Of a DNA stretch of 64,000 nt, positions 40,944 through 53,379 are shown in pieces. The stretch lies in the NCBI GenBank assembly GCA_025766275.1, contig JAFKAC010000032.1, positions 1-64,000 of the forward strand, in the 5' to 3' direction. The notes beneath the pieces are model-generated. The model did not search any database and had not been told where the DNA came from. It saw only the letters and a program-made list of their open reading frames with translations. This DNA is from Lactarius indigo. Lineage: Eukaryota > Basidiomycota > Agaricomycetes > Russulales > Russulaceae. Each line of letters starts with the position of its first letter. The stretch's first letter is position 1. Position numbers and translations under genes: made by a program.

Positions 40944-43900
40944 CAAGTCCCCCTACGCCTCATCCTTCTTCTTTATCAAAAAGAAGGATGGAAAATTACG
41001 ACCCGTCCAAGATTACCGAAAAATCAATGCCGTTACCATCTGGAATCAATACCCACTCCCTCTCATCTCTGATCTCATCACTGACCTTAGCAATGCTCAC
41101 ATCTATACCAAGCTCGATGTTAGATGGGGGTATAACAACATACGCATCAAGGAGGGAGATGAAGAGAAAGCCGCGTTTAAAACGCGTTATGGCTTGTTCG
41201 AACCTACAGTGATGTTTTTCGGCTTGACCAACTCCCCGGCAACGTTCCAGACTATGATGAATTTCATCTTCAGGGACATCATCGCGAAACATGAAAAACG
41301 GGGAACGATTATTCGAGTTTACATGGACGACATCGGCATCGCTACGGGGCTTAACCATTCCTTACTGGACCACATCAAAGCAGTCAAAGACGTTCTCCGC
41401 GTATCCGCAGAACACGACCTATACTATAAGCTTGAGAAATGTCTCTTCCACTCCCTGCGTATGGATTACCTGGGGGTAATCCTTGAAAAGGGGGTGACAC
41501 GCATGGACCCTGTCAAAATTTCGGGTATTAAAGACTGGCCTACGCCAACTAAAGTTAAGGACATCCGCTCTTTTCTCGGATTCTGCAATTTTTACCGACC
41601 CTTCATACGAGGATTTGCAACCAAAGCACGACCTCTTAACAAACTCACACGCAAAGATACCGAATGGCATTGGGGAACAGAGGAAGAAAAGGCGTTCCAA
41701 GACCTCAAAATCCTTGTCACTAGCAAACCCGTCCTCACACACCCAGACCTCACACAACAATTCGAGCTAGAAGTCGATGTGTCAGGATTTGCCACCGGAG
41801 CCGTTCTTCTCCAGCGTAAAACAGACAGCAAACGGCACCCCATCGGCTATTACTCATCCACTCTCAACGAAGCCGAACGAAATTACGACATCTACGACCT
41901 TGAACTTTTGGCAATCGTCAAAGCATTCCACCACTGGAGACCCCTCTTAGCGGGCTCCCCCCACAAAATCAAAGTGTTCTCCGACCACCTCAACCTACAA
42001 TATTGGAGATCACCACAAAAGATTAGCAGATGTGTAGCCAGGGAAGTACTCGAACTCTCCAAATACGATTTCGAGATTCACCACATCAAAGGCACTTCCA
42101 ACGGACGTGCTGATGCATTGTCACGAAGACCAGATTACGACCAGGGAGAAAACGACAACGAAGGGATCACGGTATTACCAGAAAACATCTTTGCATGTGC
42201 TACCACACTGGAAGAACCGCGACATCTGCACGGGAGACCCGAAATTCTACCCGCAGAAATGACTCCGGAACATCCAATCTACGAGCAAGACATAGCTAAG
42301 TTGAGACCCTGGGTTGACGCACATAAACTAAATGACATCGAAGGAACATGGTATAAGGATGGGCGTTGAGTAGTCACTGGCGGGATCCACGATAAACGCA
42401 CTATCATAGCCGCCCACCACGACTCCCCTGTCTATGGCCATCCAGGTATTAAACGAACTCTCCAGCTTACCGAACGACACTACTGGTGGCTGCAGATGAA
42501 AAACGACGTCACAGACTATGTCAGGGGTTGCGCGGAATGCCAGCGGCACAAAGTCAACCTACGCCCCATTAGGGCACCGCTACAACCAATCTACCCTAAA
42601 CCAGAAGCCTTACCATTTGAGACCATCGCAGTGGACTTCATCACTAAACTCCCCGTATCCCATGGCTATGACTCAATCCTAACAGTAACGGACCACGATT
42701 GTACCAAAGCTGCTATCTTTATCCCCTGCAATGAAGAGATAACCGCCAAAGGAACGGCAGCCCTGTACGTCTCTCATGTGTTTCCACGATTTGGACTCCC
42801 CTCGCGTGTTATCAGCGACCGAGATCCCTGCTTTGCATCAAAGTTCATGCGAGAGATATGTAAAATTCTTGGCATCAGCCAAAATATCTCAACCACTTAT
42901 CACCCTCGAACCGATGGCCAATCAGAACGAACAAATCAGTGGCTCGAACAATATCTCCGCTTCTGGGTAAATGAGCGGCAGGATGACTGGGTTCGTTATC
43001 TGCCTATGTCAGAATTCACGCATAACAACTGGCCTAACGAGACAACACGGGAGTCCCCCTTTTTCCTCTTATCAGGGTTCAACCCTCGCGCTGATTGGAC
43101 CGATAGACCTTCTCCTATTCCGCAAGTATCTTTAAGATTGGACCAATTCAAGCAGGCGCGACAGCGCGCATTCTCGTGCATGCTCAGGGCGCAGAAGTCA
43201 TGGGTCAAGCACAAAGATACGCCCAAATTCAAGGAAGGAGACCTCGTGTGGCTTGAAGGGCACCACCTACGCACACACCAACCAACCGCAAAACTAGCGG
43301 CCAAACGACATGGACCATTTAAGGTCATTCAGGTGATGTCCCCTGTCAACTATCGCCTTGAGCTTCCCACGCAGTGGAGCATCCATGATGTCTTCCACAT
43401 AGATCTTCTCACACCTTATTGTGAGACACCCACACACGGACCAAACTATCAGCGCCCACCACCTGATTTGGTCGATAACGAAGAAGAGTATGAGGTCGAG
43501 AAGATTCTAGACTCTCGGCGGTTCGGCAGAAGACGCCGGCTCCAGTACCTTGTCAAATGGAAGGGCTACTCGGACTCCGATAACCAATGGATAGATAAGG
43601 ATGACGTATTTGCCGACAAAGCCGTTTGGGAATTCAAACATTCCAACCCCAACAGGGAAACTCATATAAGGATGACCTTCTGTCGTGATAAGTCCCCATC
43701 ACTCACTCATCCCATGTCCTCTACTCAACGAAATGACCAGCTCGCACTCCTCTCTACCCTCGTCAATGACTCCTCCGCCACACTTGTCGACCCCAACTCC
43801 ACCAATGACACCGCAACCACTGGAGTTACGGGAAGAGGCCGTACCTCCATGCAGCATGAGGAAGACAGCCCTATCACTAGTGAGGAACTGCGCCAGACAC

Positions 43901-44886
43901 TGCAACGATTCCCTTTGCCCCTACAGGGAGTTGTCGACGATGATCCAGCAGCAACTCAACCAGCACCTCCACCAATGTACGCCCTCACAAACCCCAGCAC
44001 TGGTGAGCCCAAAGTCTTCCTCACCGAAGATGAGCTCTTTCGGCTTCAAGCAGCTGTCCCGCGCAGTGAAGCCACCAGACGCCATGAAGAAGTACGAACA
44101 AGAGTGGAAGGAGATGGCGGTGCGGTGGCAGCAGGAGCAACTGCATATCGCTGCCTGCCGACGCCGAATGATGAAGGAGCGGAGGGAGTACTGGACGAAG
44201 ATGAGGATGAGGACGAGCTTGGAGACCACTACCCTATCAGGCACACATTCCTTAAACATGAATTCTACGCTGAAGATCCAGCCGCCACTCCCTACCTCGT
44301 CGACGCAGCGGGGGGGCCTCTACACCAGGGACGAGTCGCCATGGCACAAGTGGCTCGTTATACACCAATGGGCGAACGAGACCCAGCAACCAGGGCTGTC
44401 GTCCCTGAAGGGTTCCAGGTCAATAGAGGACCCGATTACATTCCGTTCCCGATCAAGCTCCCCAACGGACCGACGGTACAAGCCTCTCACGTACAGGTTA
44501 TCCGAGGAGGAGACCCCTTCATACTCGGACTAGCTCCGGGATCGGGCTTCCTTTACAGCAAGCCCCTTTACACCACCCCCCATCTGCCAAAAAACAACCG
44601 CGCTTTCATACCCCACGAGGAGTACTTCATGCTCCGCGATCGACATCCCACCGACCTGTTACTAATGCGCATCAGGGATGTCACCCTTACTCAAGAGTTG
44701 CGCCGATTCCGGCAATTCGCGTTTGCCGAGGACCAACTGGAGAAGAGGATTCGGCAGTTGCAGATGGAGAAGCAGATGGTGGCTGACGATAAAAAGGACA
44801 GTCTCTACCGTCTTGAGTGGGCTAACATACTAGCACGCATGGAGGACGAAGCTGAACAGATGAGGACGGAATCGCAGGTGGATTAG
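40944..44886 (+). pseudogene. pol: Element E1 pol (RT to C-terminal extension)
   Basis: The frame is open except for TGA at 42367-42369, where E2 has CGA (GRRVVTGG). It contains the RT palm VYMDDIGIATGL, the hairpin plus purine tract (41484-41497), RNase H LEVDVSGFATGAVL, the integrase zinc region (GCAECQRHKVNL), VDFITKLPVS, VISDRDPCF and NQWLEQYLRF, the chromodomain LQYLVKWKGYSDSDNQWI near 43540 and the extension with PEGFQVNRGPDYIPFPI and ASHVQVIRGGDPFILG. It lacks protease and the RT fingers. The stop makes it inactive. Confidence 0.9.
43685..44533 (+). CDS. Overlapping +1-frame ORF in the E1 pol tail
   Basis: This 282-codon frame is +1 to pol, the same length and position as the E2 copy. 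It contains WKEMAVRWQQEQLHIA (about 44100-44150) and a terminal SIEDPITF. It remains open although pol upstream has acquired a stop. No consistent ATG is shared with C or D. Confidence 0.5.
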   Translation: MISPHHSLIPCPLLNEMTSSHSSLPSSMTPPPHLSTPTPPMTPQPLELREEAVPPCSMRKTALSLVRNCARHCNDSLCPYRELSTMIQQQLNQHLHQCTPSQTPALVSPKSSSPKMSSFGFKQLSRAVKPPDAMKKYEQEWKEMAVRWQQEQLHIAACRRRMMKERREYWTKMRMRTSLETTTLSGTHSLNMNSTLKIQPPLPTSSTQRGGLYTRDESPWHKWLVIHQWANETQQPGLSSLKGSRSIEDPITFRSRSSSPTDRRYKPLTYRLSEEETPSYSD

Positions 44887-44918
44887 TGAGGTGGGCCTCA
44901 CTCCTGAAAAGGGGGTGA

Positions 44919-45357
44919 TGTTACGGTACAGACTTCATGACTCATCACATATGACTCATGACCAGTTATGACTACGGTCCGGTATCAGTATTAGTCATGG
45001 ACTCTTACATCGTATCAGTCAGCACAAGCAGTTTACGTGTGATTGCGACTTGTGTATGACTCATTCCTAGGATAGCTGTACTAGGGTTCGAGCTAGTTAC
45101 GCTATTGGATAGTTACCATTCTAGCGGCGCTTTAAAGCCCGCGCGTATCTGTATAAGTAGTCGTCTTAGAAGACCAAGAGTCCCCATCTTGGTCTTCTTC
45201 AATCCACCACTTGACTCGTCTCTTGCCTTAGTCTCGGACTAAGCGTGCTTCCACTTGTGTCCACCAAGGGACACTTCTCTTAATATCCTTCTGCTGCAGC
45301 GTGTGCCAGTAGTGCCCCTGTTCAGCTTGCGTTGGGTTGACCCATGATCCCCATTCG
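44919..45357 (+). repeat. 3' LTR of E1, left part
   Basis: It begins TGTTACGGTACAG after TGAAAAGGGGGTGA and aligns with the E2 LTRs, including the AAGACCAAGA/TCTTGGTCTT hairpin near 45171-45199. It is broken by element D after CCCCATTCG. Confidence 0.93.
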
Positions 45358-45887
45358 TGTCACGTTTCATTCGAGTACCCTTACTGTACCGGTTGCAACT
45401 ACGGCGGTAAGGTATATTAGTTGCGGACTTACCTATGGTGATACGGCAGTGCGATAGGAGATACGGTACGATTGCTGACTGAGGACTGACGCCACTAGTA
45501 CTGGTACTAGTAGTATTAGGGTTCGAGTTGTTTCTGCGATACGTTGGACACTACCTTACCATGACTCATAGCAGCGCTTGAAAGCCTGCTGGATTTGTAC
45601 TTAAACCGTGTTGCGAAGACCAAGATACACCATCTTGGTCTTCTTGAATCGTCACTTCTTTCTATTCTCTTTCGCTTCCTCTCTCCCTTTTCCTTCTCTC
45701 TGAGACTGTCGAAATTGCGTCCAACTCCCGTTGTGACTCGGCATAGAGATATCAAGTCCTGCCGGTGTACCTCCGTGTATTCACTAAGGCAGGAGCACGG
45801 ACCTTCGTGTCGTCGTGTTAGGACATTTGCTAAGTTGTCGCCGCCTCTATCGAGCTCAAGTCGAGCTAACGTCGTGACGACGTTACA
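45358..45887 (+). repeat. 5' LTR of element D
   Basis: It runs TGTCACGTTTCATTCG to GACGACGTTACA. The hairpin arms GAAGACCAAGAT (45615-45626) and ATCTTGGTCTTC (45632-45643) and the primer site TTAAGACCAAGATC (45888-45901) are intact. Confidence 0.95.
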
Positions 45888-45906
45888 TTAAGACCAAGAT
45901 CCCACC

Positions 45907-47961
45907 GTGGCCGTGACAACAAGAGACCAGTGGACGAACTTCTGTCCTTACTCGCTCCCAAGAAGAGGAGAACGCAACGTTCCCACGCGCTTTTTACAAG
46001 CTGCCAGTTGGAGGAGCAGACAAGAAGAAACTGGATATTTCGTGGAGTTTAACGGACCTACTAGGTTCCGCCCAGTTGAGTTTAACTTCGACCACCTGTG
46101 CTGGGTAGAAGTTACGTGGAATCCCGTAGATTCTCAGTGGGACGTTATACGGCCAGCAGGACCCAGATACAATTGTGACATCGACACACGAGAGCTCAAT
46201 AGCCGAGCTGACTGGGGCCCCATCGATGGGCAGATACGAGAACACTCTATCGGAGAAGTAGTATCGGAAGAAACCGAGGAAAGCGAGCAAGGTCAGGAAG
46301 AAAGCGAAGGACGAGAACCAAACCAGACGGAGACTAGTGGGGGGGCCATACAAGACCTTCTCATCGAACGAGCTGAGTCCGCACACATCACGGAGCCAGA
46401 GCCAATTCACATCCGATCACCAGCCATCATGGCAACTTTAACACAGGCAATGGAAGAAGTCGCATTGGAAGAATCGTGCGCAATACGAGAAGAGGCAAGA
46501 GCAGTCCTCATGCCTATTAACCCAGAAACCGGACGACAAATGACAGCGGACGACGCTGCAATATTTCGAGCCATAGGATCCAACAGAGGAGATCCACCGT
46601 CGGGAAGACCTATAGGTATAGAATTACCACCAGGAGTGGGAGGCCCGAGTGGCGATCCACCGCCGCTGCCAGACGGAGGCATCCCTTTTGACATAAGAAG
46701 AACCGAACCGCCACGAGGACCGCCAATAGGGCCGCCAGGAGGAGGCGGCGGAGGAGGCAGCGGGGGAGGCGGCGGAGGAGGCGGTGCCAGAGGAGGAGGT
46801 CATAATGAGAAACTCACCGGCGAGCCACCTTCCATTTTTGACGGCGAAAGACTTAAAGTCGATCAATTCCTAACACAGTGGCACGTGTACTGGGGGATGA
46901 ACTTGGATGCCCCCATAATGTGAAACGACTACCGGAGGTGCCTCCTGTTCCTATCCTACATCAAAGGAGGAGCAGTCAGCGAATGGGTATTATCCTTCCT
47001 GAACTGGCTCAACAGGCAAATACAATGAGGAATCAGTCCCTACACGTGGGAACTCTGGGATGCTGTAGCCGACGGGTTCAGCCAGAGATTCGAGAACACA
47101 CTAGAACGAGAACAAGCCCAAGCAGTACTAAGGAAGGGCTTCAAAATGACGGGAGAAGACATTGACAAGTACGTCAATGATTTTGAACAACTAGCGCGGA
47201 AAGCTCACTACCGCCTCAATGAACCACAAACCATTGACCTCTTCACGTCGGGCCTGCCGAGGGAATTGTTCAAGAACGCCTTCCAATTCGACGACCCAAT
47301 TACGTTCAACGACTGGAAGAGAGCGGTTCTCAAACAACAAAAGAACTACATACATCTCAAGGCAAGGCTTAATGAGTACAAGAATACGACCACACAGCCG
47401 AAGAAACAAAGTGGCAACGCAGGATGGGCACTGCCACAGAACTTGCCGCAGAATAACCCGTGGGCCATGGACACCTCTGCCGACCGCGCCAGGGTAAGAC
47501 TTGCGGGGTCTGAAGATATCGACTTCAACAAGCTGCCCCACACGTGGTCTCAACCCCCATTCCCACCACGAGGAGGACCCGGGACCAGGGGACGAGGACG
47601 AGGGGGGTCTCGAAGAGACTTAAGGAACGTCCTCTGTTATAACTGTCACACACCAGGACATCTCTCATGAAATTGTCCACACCCGCGACAGCAGGGGCAG
47701 TGGCAGAACGCCCCATCAAGCAGCAGAATGACCGAGACAGCATGGCCCCCGGGACCAGTATCGCAGTATGAACCATTGCTACCCGGCTACGCAACGCCAT
47801 CATTCAGCGCAACACCCATGCCCCAAATTAACGCGGCAAGCACGAAAACGGTGGGAGAACAAGCAAAGGAATGGCTCACACAAGTGGCCAATAGTACAGA
47901 TGAGGTAAAAGACCTCATACTTCAAGATTTGTGGGGAAAAGAGGGTTTTCGGGACGCCTGA
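45907..47961 (+). pseudogene. gag: Element D gag
   Basis: It opens at GTG (AVTTRDQWTNFCPYSL) 19 nt after the start of the primer site. The layout is as in C: N-terminal domain, acidic linker, Pro/Gly-rich tract (about 46600-46800), capsid-like region, basic linker, and knuckle CYNCHTPGHLS followed by TGA. In-frame TGA codons at 46921, 47026 and 47668 all fall where B or C has CGA. It ends at TGA 47959. Pol follows by -1 shift at 47943-47949. Confidence 0.9.
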
Positions 47962-50873
47962 ACCCGTCAGTCTGGGTGAGGGCTCTACAATGTAATTCTG
48001 TAATTGTGACAACACGCTATCGATCTTTGCAAATCCCAGTGACCGTCCGAACGAATTACCAAATGACTGAAACCAATGCGTTGGTCGACTCTGGAGCGAC
48101 CGACAACTTCATCCGACCAAGTATGGCAGCACGGGCGGGCATCCCAGTGCAACAATTGGAAATGCCACGCAAAATATGGAATATAGATAACACGGAGAAC
48201 AAAGCTGGGTTAATCACTCATTACGTTAACCTAGAAGTAAAAACGCGTGGACAGATAAAAAAGATGACCTTCCTGGTCACCGACCTCGGTAGCGAAGACA
48301 TGGTACTTGGCTACCCATGGTTAGGCGCTTTCGAACCCACTATCTGTTGGGCAACGGCAACAATACATCCCGACATGCAACCCGTAACACTAGCCACCAC
48401 TGAAGAGTTGCTCACCGCCCCCACCATTCGAGCCCTAATTACGGCCGAAAAGGAAGCCATCTTACAAGAGTTGACCGAAGAAACATTTGCACGCGCCACT
48501 ACCTTGACGGAGTTGGCCATCTTAGCAAAGCAACAACAAATGGCAGCTGTGCTGCCACCAGTATATGGGGAGTTTAGCAAACTCTTCAATGAACAGGCTT
48601 CACATTGATTCCCTCCGGCGAGACCTTGGGATCACGCAATTGACTTTAAACTGTCCGCGCCGGTGTCGATAGACTGCAAAATATACCCCATGACGCAGAA
48701 AGAGGAAGAAGAGCTGAAGGAATTCCTTGAAGAAAAGTTAAAACAGGGATACCTATGCCCTTCCATTTCCCCGTACGCCTCCTCCTTTTTCTTCATTAAA
48801 AAGAAGGACAGAAAACTACGCCCGGTCCAGGACTACCGTGTTATTAACTCGCACACTATCCATAATCAGTACCCGCTACCGCTGATCCAAAACCTCATTC
48901 TCGACCTCAGCAACGCACACATTTACACAAAACTTGACATTCGCTGGGGTTACAACAACATACGCATCCGTGACGGTGATCAAGAAAAAGCGGCCTTCAA
49001 AACCAAATTCGGTCTTTTCGAACCCACGGTCATGTTCTTTGGCCTTACCAACTCTCCGGCAACTTTCCAGGCAATGATGAACCACATCTATCGGGACACG
49101 ATCGCGAAGCACAAACGCTTGGGCACTACGATACGTGTTTACATGGATGACATTGGTATTGCCACTCACTTCGAACATGATTTGGCGGCCCATGTCAATG
49201 CGGTTCGTGACATTTTGCGCGTCGCGGAGGAGCACGACCTCTACTTCAAACTCGAAAAGTGCTTGTTCCATCAGCCGCACATGGATTACCTGGGGGTAAT
49301 CCTTGAAAGGGGGGTGACCCGAATGGACCCTGTAAAAGTTCAAGGCATCAAGGACTGGCCGACGCCGACAAAGGTCAAGGACGTTCGTTCCTTTCTCGGC
49401 TTCTGTAACTTTTACAGACTTTTCATCCGCGGCTTCGCAACTCACGCCAAACCGCTCACCAAACTAACACAAAAAGACGAAGAATGGCGGTGGACAGAGG
49501 ACGAAGACAAGGCGTTCAAAACCTTGAAACGTCTTGTAACGGAGGAACCAGTGCTGGCACACCCCGTCCTCCAAGACCCGTTTGAGCTGGAAGTTGACGC
49601 GTCGGGATACGCGGTGGGAGCCGTCTTACTACAAAAGAAATCTGACGGAAAACAACATCCCATAGGATATTACTCCGCAATGCTCTCGGAGGCAGAACGC
49701 AATTACGACATTTACAACCTGGAACTACTGGCGATCGTCAAAGCATTGAGAAACTGGAGACCGCTACTCGCGGGAGCCCCACACAAAATCAAAATTTATT
49801 CGGACCATCTCAACTTGCAGTACTGGAAGTCGCCACAAAAGATCAGTAGACGGGTCGCTAGGGAAGTGCTTGAACTCTCCGAATATGATTTCGAGATTCA
49901 CCACATCAAGGGAAAAAACAATGGGAGAGCAGACGCGTTGTCAAGACGACCAGACTATGATCAAGGGGTCGAAGACAACAGCGAAGTAGTCGTTCTGCCT
50001 CCTGAAATCTTCGTACAAACCCTTAACACCGCACGCACCTTCACCGCGAACCCAAATCTACTACAACCACGCCATCAACAAGATGAAGAAGTAATTAAGA
50101 TATGGGCTGACCCTCATCGCCTCAAAAAAATACAAGGAGAATGGTACAAGGACGGCAGGTTCATAATCACAGGGCCTGCATCAAGCCAACGAGCGCTGAT
50201 ACACGACCATCACAATCTACCGATACACGGCCACCCGGGAATCGTGAGAACTCAACGCATCCTGGAAAGACATTACTGGTGGCCACAACTACGAAGGGAT
50301 GTATATGAGTACGTACAAGGCTGCGTGGAGTGCCAACGAAACAAAGTAAACACAAGACCCATATGAGCCGCGTTACATCCCATTACACCGGTACTGGAAG
50401 CCATGCCGTTTCACACAGTAGCAGTGGACTTCATTACCAAACTCCCCGTATCCAAAGGGCATGACAGCATACTAACCGTCACGGACCACGACTGCAGCAA
50501 GGCGTCCGTTTTTATCCCATGTTGAGAAGAAATTACTGCGGAAGAGACAGCAACCCTGTACGTCGCTCACATATTCAAACGTTTCGGGCTGCCGCGCAAA
50601 ATCATCAGCGACCGCGATCCCTGCTTTACATCCAAATTTGTCAGGGAAGTCTGCCGCATCCTGGGGATCCAACAGAACATATCGACCGCGTATCACCCGC
50701 GCACCGATGGACAATCTGAACAAACAAACCAGTGGCTGGAACAGTATCTACGCTTCTGGGTGAACAAGCGGCAAGATAACTGGACGACTTATCTGCCAAT
50801 CGCGGAATTCACACACAATAACTGGCCCCATGAACACACCAAGAAGTCGCCATTCCAACTTCTGATGGGTTAT
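47943..50873 (+). pseudogene. pol: Element D pol, part 1 (protease to integrase)
   Basis: It holds the protease VDSGATDNFI near 48090, RT with SSFFFIKKKDRKLRPVQDY and VYMDDIGIAT near 49135, the hairpin and purine-tract copy (49279-49316), RNase H LEVDASGYAVGAVL near 49590 and the integrase as far as FQLLMGY. TGA stops lie at 48606, 50364 and 50523. E2 enters after gttat (50869-50873), and the frame continues at 58692. Confidence 0.9.
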
Positions 50874-51373
50874 TGTTACGGAATGGTACGGACTTCACGA
50901 CTCATGACCGGTTATGACTACGGTCCGGTATCAGTATTAGTCATGGACTCTTACTTCGCATCAGTCAGCATAGTAGTTCGCATGTGATTGTGACTCATGT
51001 ATGACTCATTCCTAGGATAGCAGTACTAGGGTTCGAGCTAGTTACGCTATTGGTTACGTACTATTTGAGCGGCGCTTTAAAGCCCGCGCGTATCTGTATA
51101 AGTAGTCGACTCGGAAGACCAAGAGTCCCCATCTTGGTCTTCTTCAATCCACCGCTTGACTCGTTTCCTATCTGCCTTAGTCTTTGGCTAAGTGTGCCTC
51201 CGCTCGTATCTACCAAGGATACTCCTTCTTATCCCTTTCGCTGCAGTGTGAGCTAGAGGAGCCCCTGTTCAGCTTGCGTTGGGTTGACACGTGATCCCCA
51301 TTTGCCTAACTTTCGCTAAGTCGATTACGCCTACTATAAGTCCAGGTCGGACTAACGCTGGTGGAGCGTAACA
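50874..51373 (+). repeat. 5' LTR of element E2
   Basis: It runs TGTTACGGAATGG to GGAGCGTAACA. The hairpin is GAAGACCAAGA (51114-51124) with TCTTGGTCTTC (51132-51142), downstream of TGTATAAGTAG. The primer site is 51374-51387. Confidence 0.96.
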
Positions 51374-51393
51374 TTAAGACCAAGATCCCCATC

Positions 51394-53379
51394 ATGGCGT
51401 ACTCGACCAGAGACCAGTGGACGTCTTTCTGTCCCTATCATATCGAACGACGAGGAGACCGCAACGTACCAACAAGATTCCTAAGAGCGGCTCAGTGGAG
51501 AGAAAGAGGAGAAGACACTGGATATTTTGTAGAGTTCAACAGTCCTAACCGTTTCCGACCCGTTGAGTTTAATTTCGAACATCTCTGTTGGGTCGAGGTT
51601 ACTTGGAACCCCATAGATCATCGCTGGGACATTATACGACCAGCGGGAAGAAACTACAACTGCGATATCGACGCACGAGAGCTTAATAGCCGCGCAGATT
51701 ACGGTCCTATCGACGGACAAGCACAAGAACACACCGACGAAGGAGTCAGTGGAGGAGAAGAAGCCTCCAATAGTCAACAATCGTCAAGTCGAGGGACAAC
51801 GCCAGCCAAAGAAGCAAGACTAGGAGCTATCGGCGATCACATCATACAACGAACCGAGTCGTTAACTATTCATCAACCCGAGCCGGAAGTAATCCACATC
51901 CGTAGCCCAGCAGTCGCAATGGCAACAACCACCATTACTCAAGAAGAGGGATACCTCACTAGTGAAGCAAGGGATCAGATTGCCCTAGAAGAGCAAAGAC
52001 GTATTACAGAAGAATCGCGAGCTAATCTAGCTCCTATTAACCCATACACTGGTCATCGAATGACTGAAGATGACATAGCAATTCACCGTGCCATTGGGCC
52101 CGACATAGCTGACCCCCCCAGTGGAGGAGGTGGACCCCCGGGTGGCCTACCCGGCGGAGGAGGTGGAGGACCCCCACCAGGAGGACCAGGGTTCGAAGGG
52201 TTCCCTGGAGGATTCCCAAGAGGACCACCAGGAGGAGGACCACCAGGAGGAGGACCTCCGGGAGGAGGACTACCAGGTGCAGGTCCCATTGTTCCCCCTC
52301 CAAGCAATAAGTTAGCTGGCGAAGCACCCACAGTATTCGACGGAGAACGCGCCAAAGTTGAAGCGTTTCTCACTCAATGGCATGTCTACTGGGGCATGAA
52401 CGCAGACGAAGGCATAATGGCCACGCCCTATTGACGAGCCCTACTTTTCCTATCGTACATCAAGGGCATCAATGTCAGCGAATGGGTATTGGCGATGCTT
52501 ACCTGGCTTAACGGCCAGATACAAGCTGGCATACTCCGAACTAGTGAGGGACTATGGAACGAAATCACGCGCAGCTTCATGCAGCGCTTCCGCAACACGA
52601 TGGAACAAGAACAAGCTCAATACGAGCTCAAGAAAGGAGTCAAGATGATCGGAGGCAATCTAGATGAGTATTGCACCCAATTCGAACAATTAATACGCCG
52701 CGCTCAGTATCGACTCGACAATCCGCAGACGCTAGACTTATTTGCGAGCGGACTACCAAAAGACCTATATGAAAAGGTCTACACTCTTGACAACCCCCAC
52801 AACTACCGCGAGTGGAAAGAAGCAGCCACCACTCGTCAACAACAGTATCTTCACCTTAAAGTGGTGTTGAACAAGGGAGTTTCTCCTGGACAAGGACAAG
52901 GAAGGCAACGACAACAACGACAGTGGCAGGGACCACCAAGAAGTTCATGGCAGCCAAGAAATTTGCGAGACCCAAACGCCATGGATACCTCTGCAGACCG
53001 AATTCGAGGGTGACTCGCAGGAGCTGAGGACATACTCGCCCCTCGTCCCCCATACCGACCAAGAGGAGGATTTTTACAGAAAGGGGGGGGGCGTAATAAC
53101 CAAAGGCCAGTCACGTGTTATAACTGTGGAAAGGACGGACACATGGCCCCCGATTGCAGACAACCGCGAGGAGGATATCAGCCTCAAGCATCAACTAGTC
53201 GGTACATCGACACTGACTACCACCAACAAGAACCAGAAGTCGCTACCAGGGCGGTCCAAGAAGTGCCCCCTCAACAGCGCGCCAGCGACTGGCTTAATGG
53301 AGTAGCTGGAGAATCAGACGACGTAAAGGACATTATCCTCCAACAGTTGTGGAAAAAGGAGGGTTTTCAGGACGCCTGA
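51394..53379 (+). pseudogene. gag: Element E2 gag (two in-frame TGA)
   Basis: Unlike B, C and D this copy has ATG at the conserved start (AYSTRDQWTSFCPYHI). The N-terminal domain is followed by an acidic linker, a long Gly/Pro-rich tract (about 52110-52300), a capsid-like region (FLTQWHVYWGMNAD) and the knuckle CYNCGKDGHMAPDC near 53118-53159. TGA at 52432 and 53011 interrupt it at sites compatible with former CGA. Gag ends at TGA 53377, and GGGTTTT at 53361-53367 leads to pol. Confidence 0.9.
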
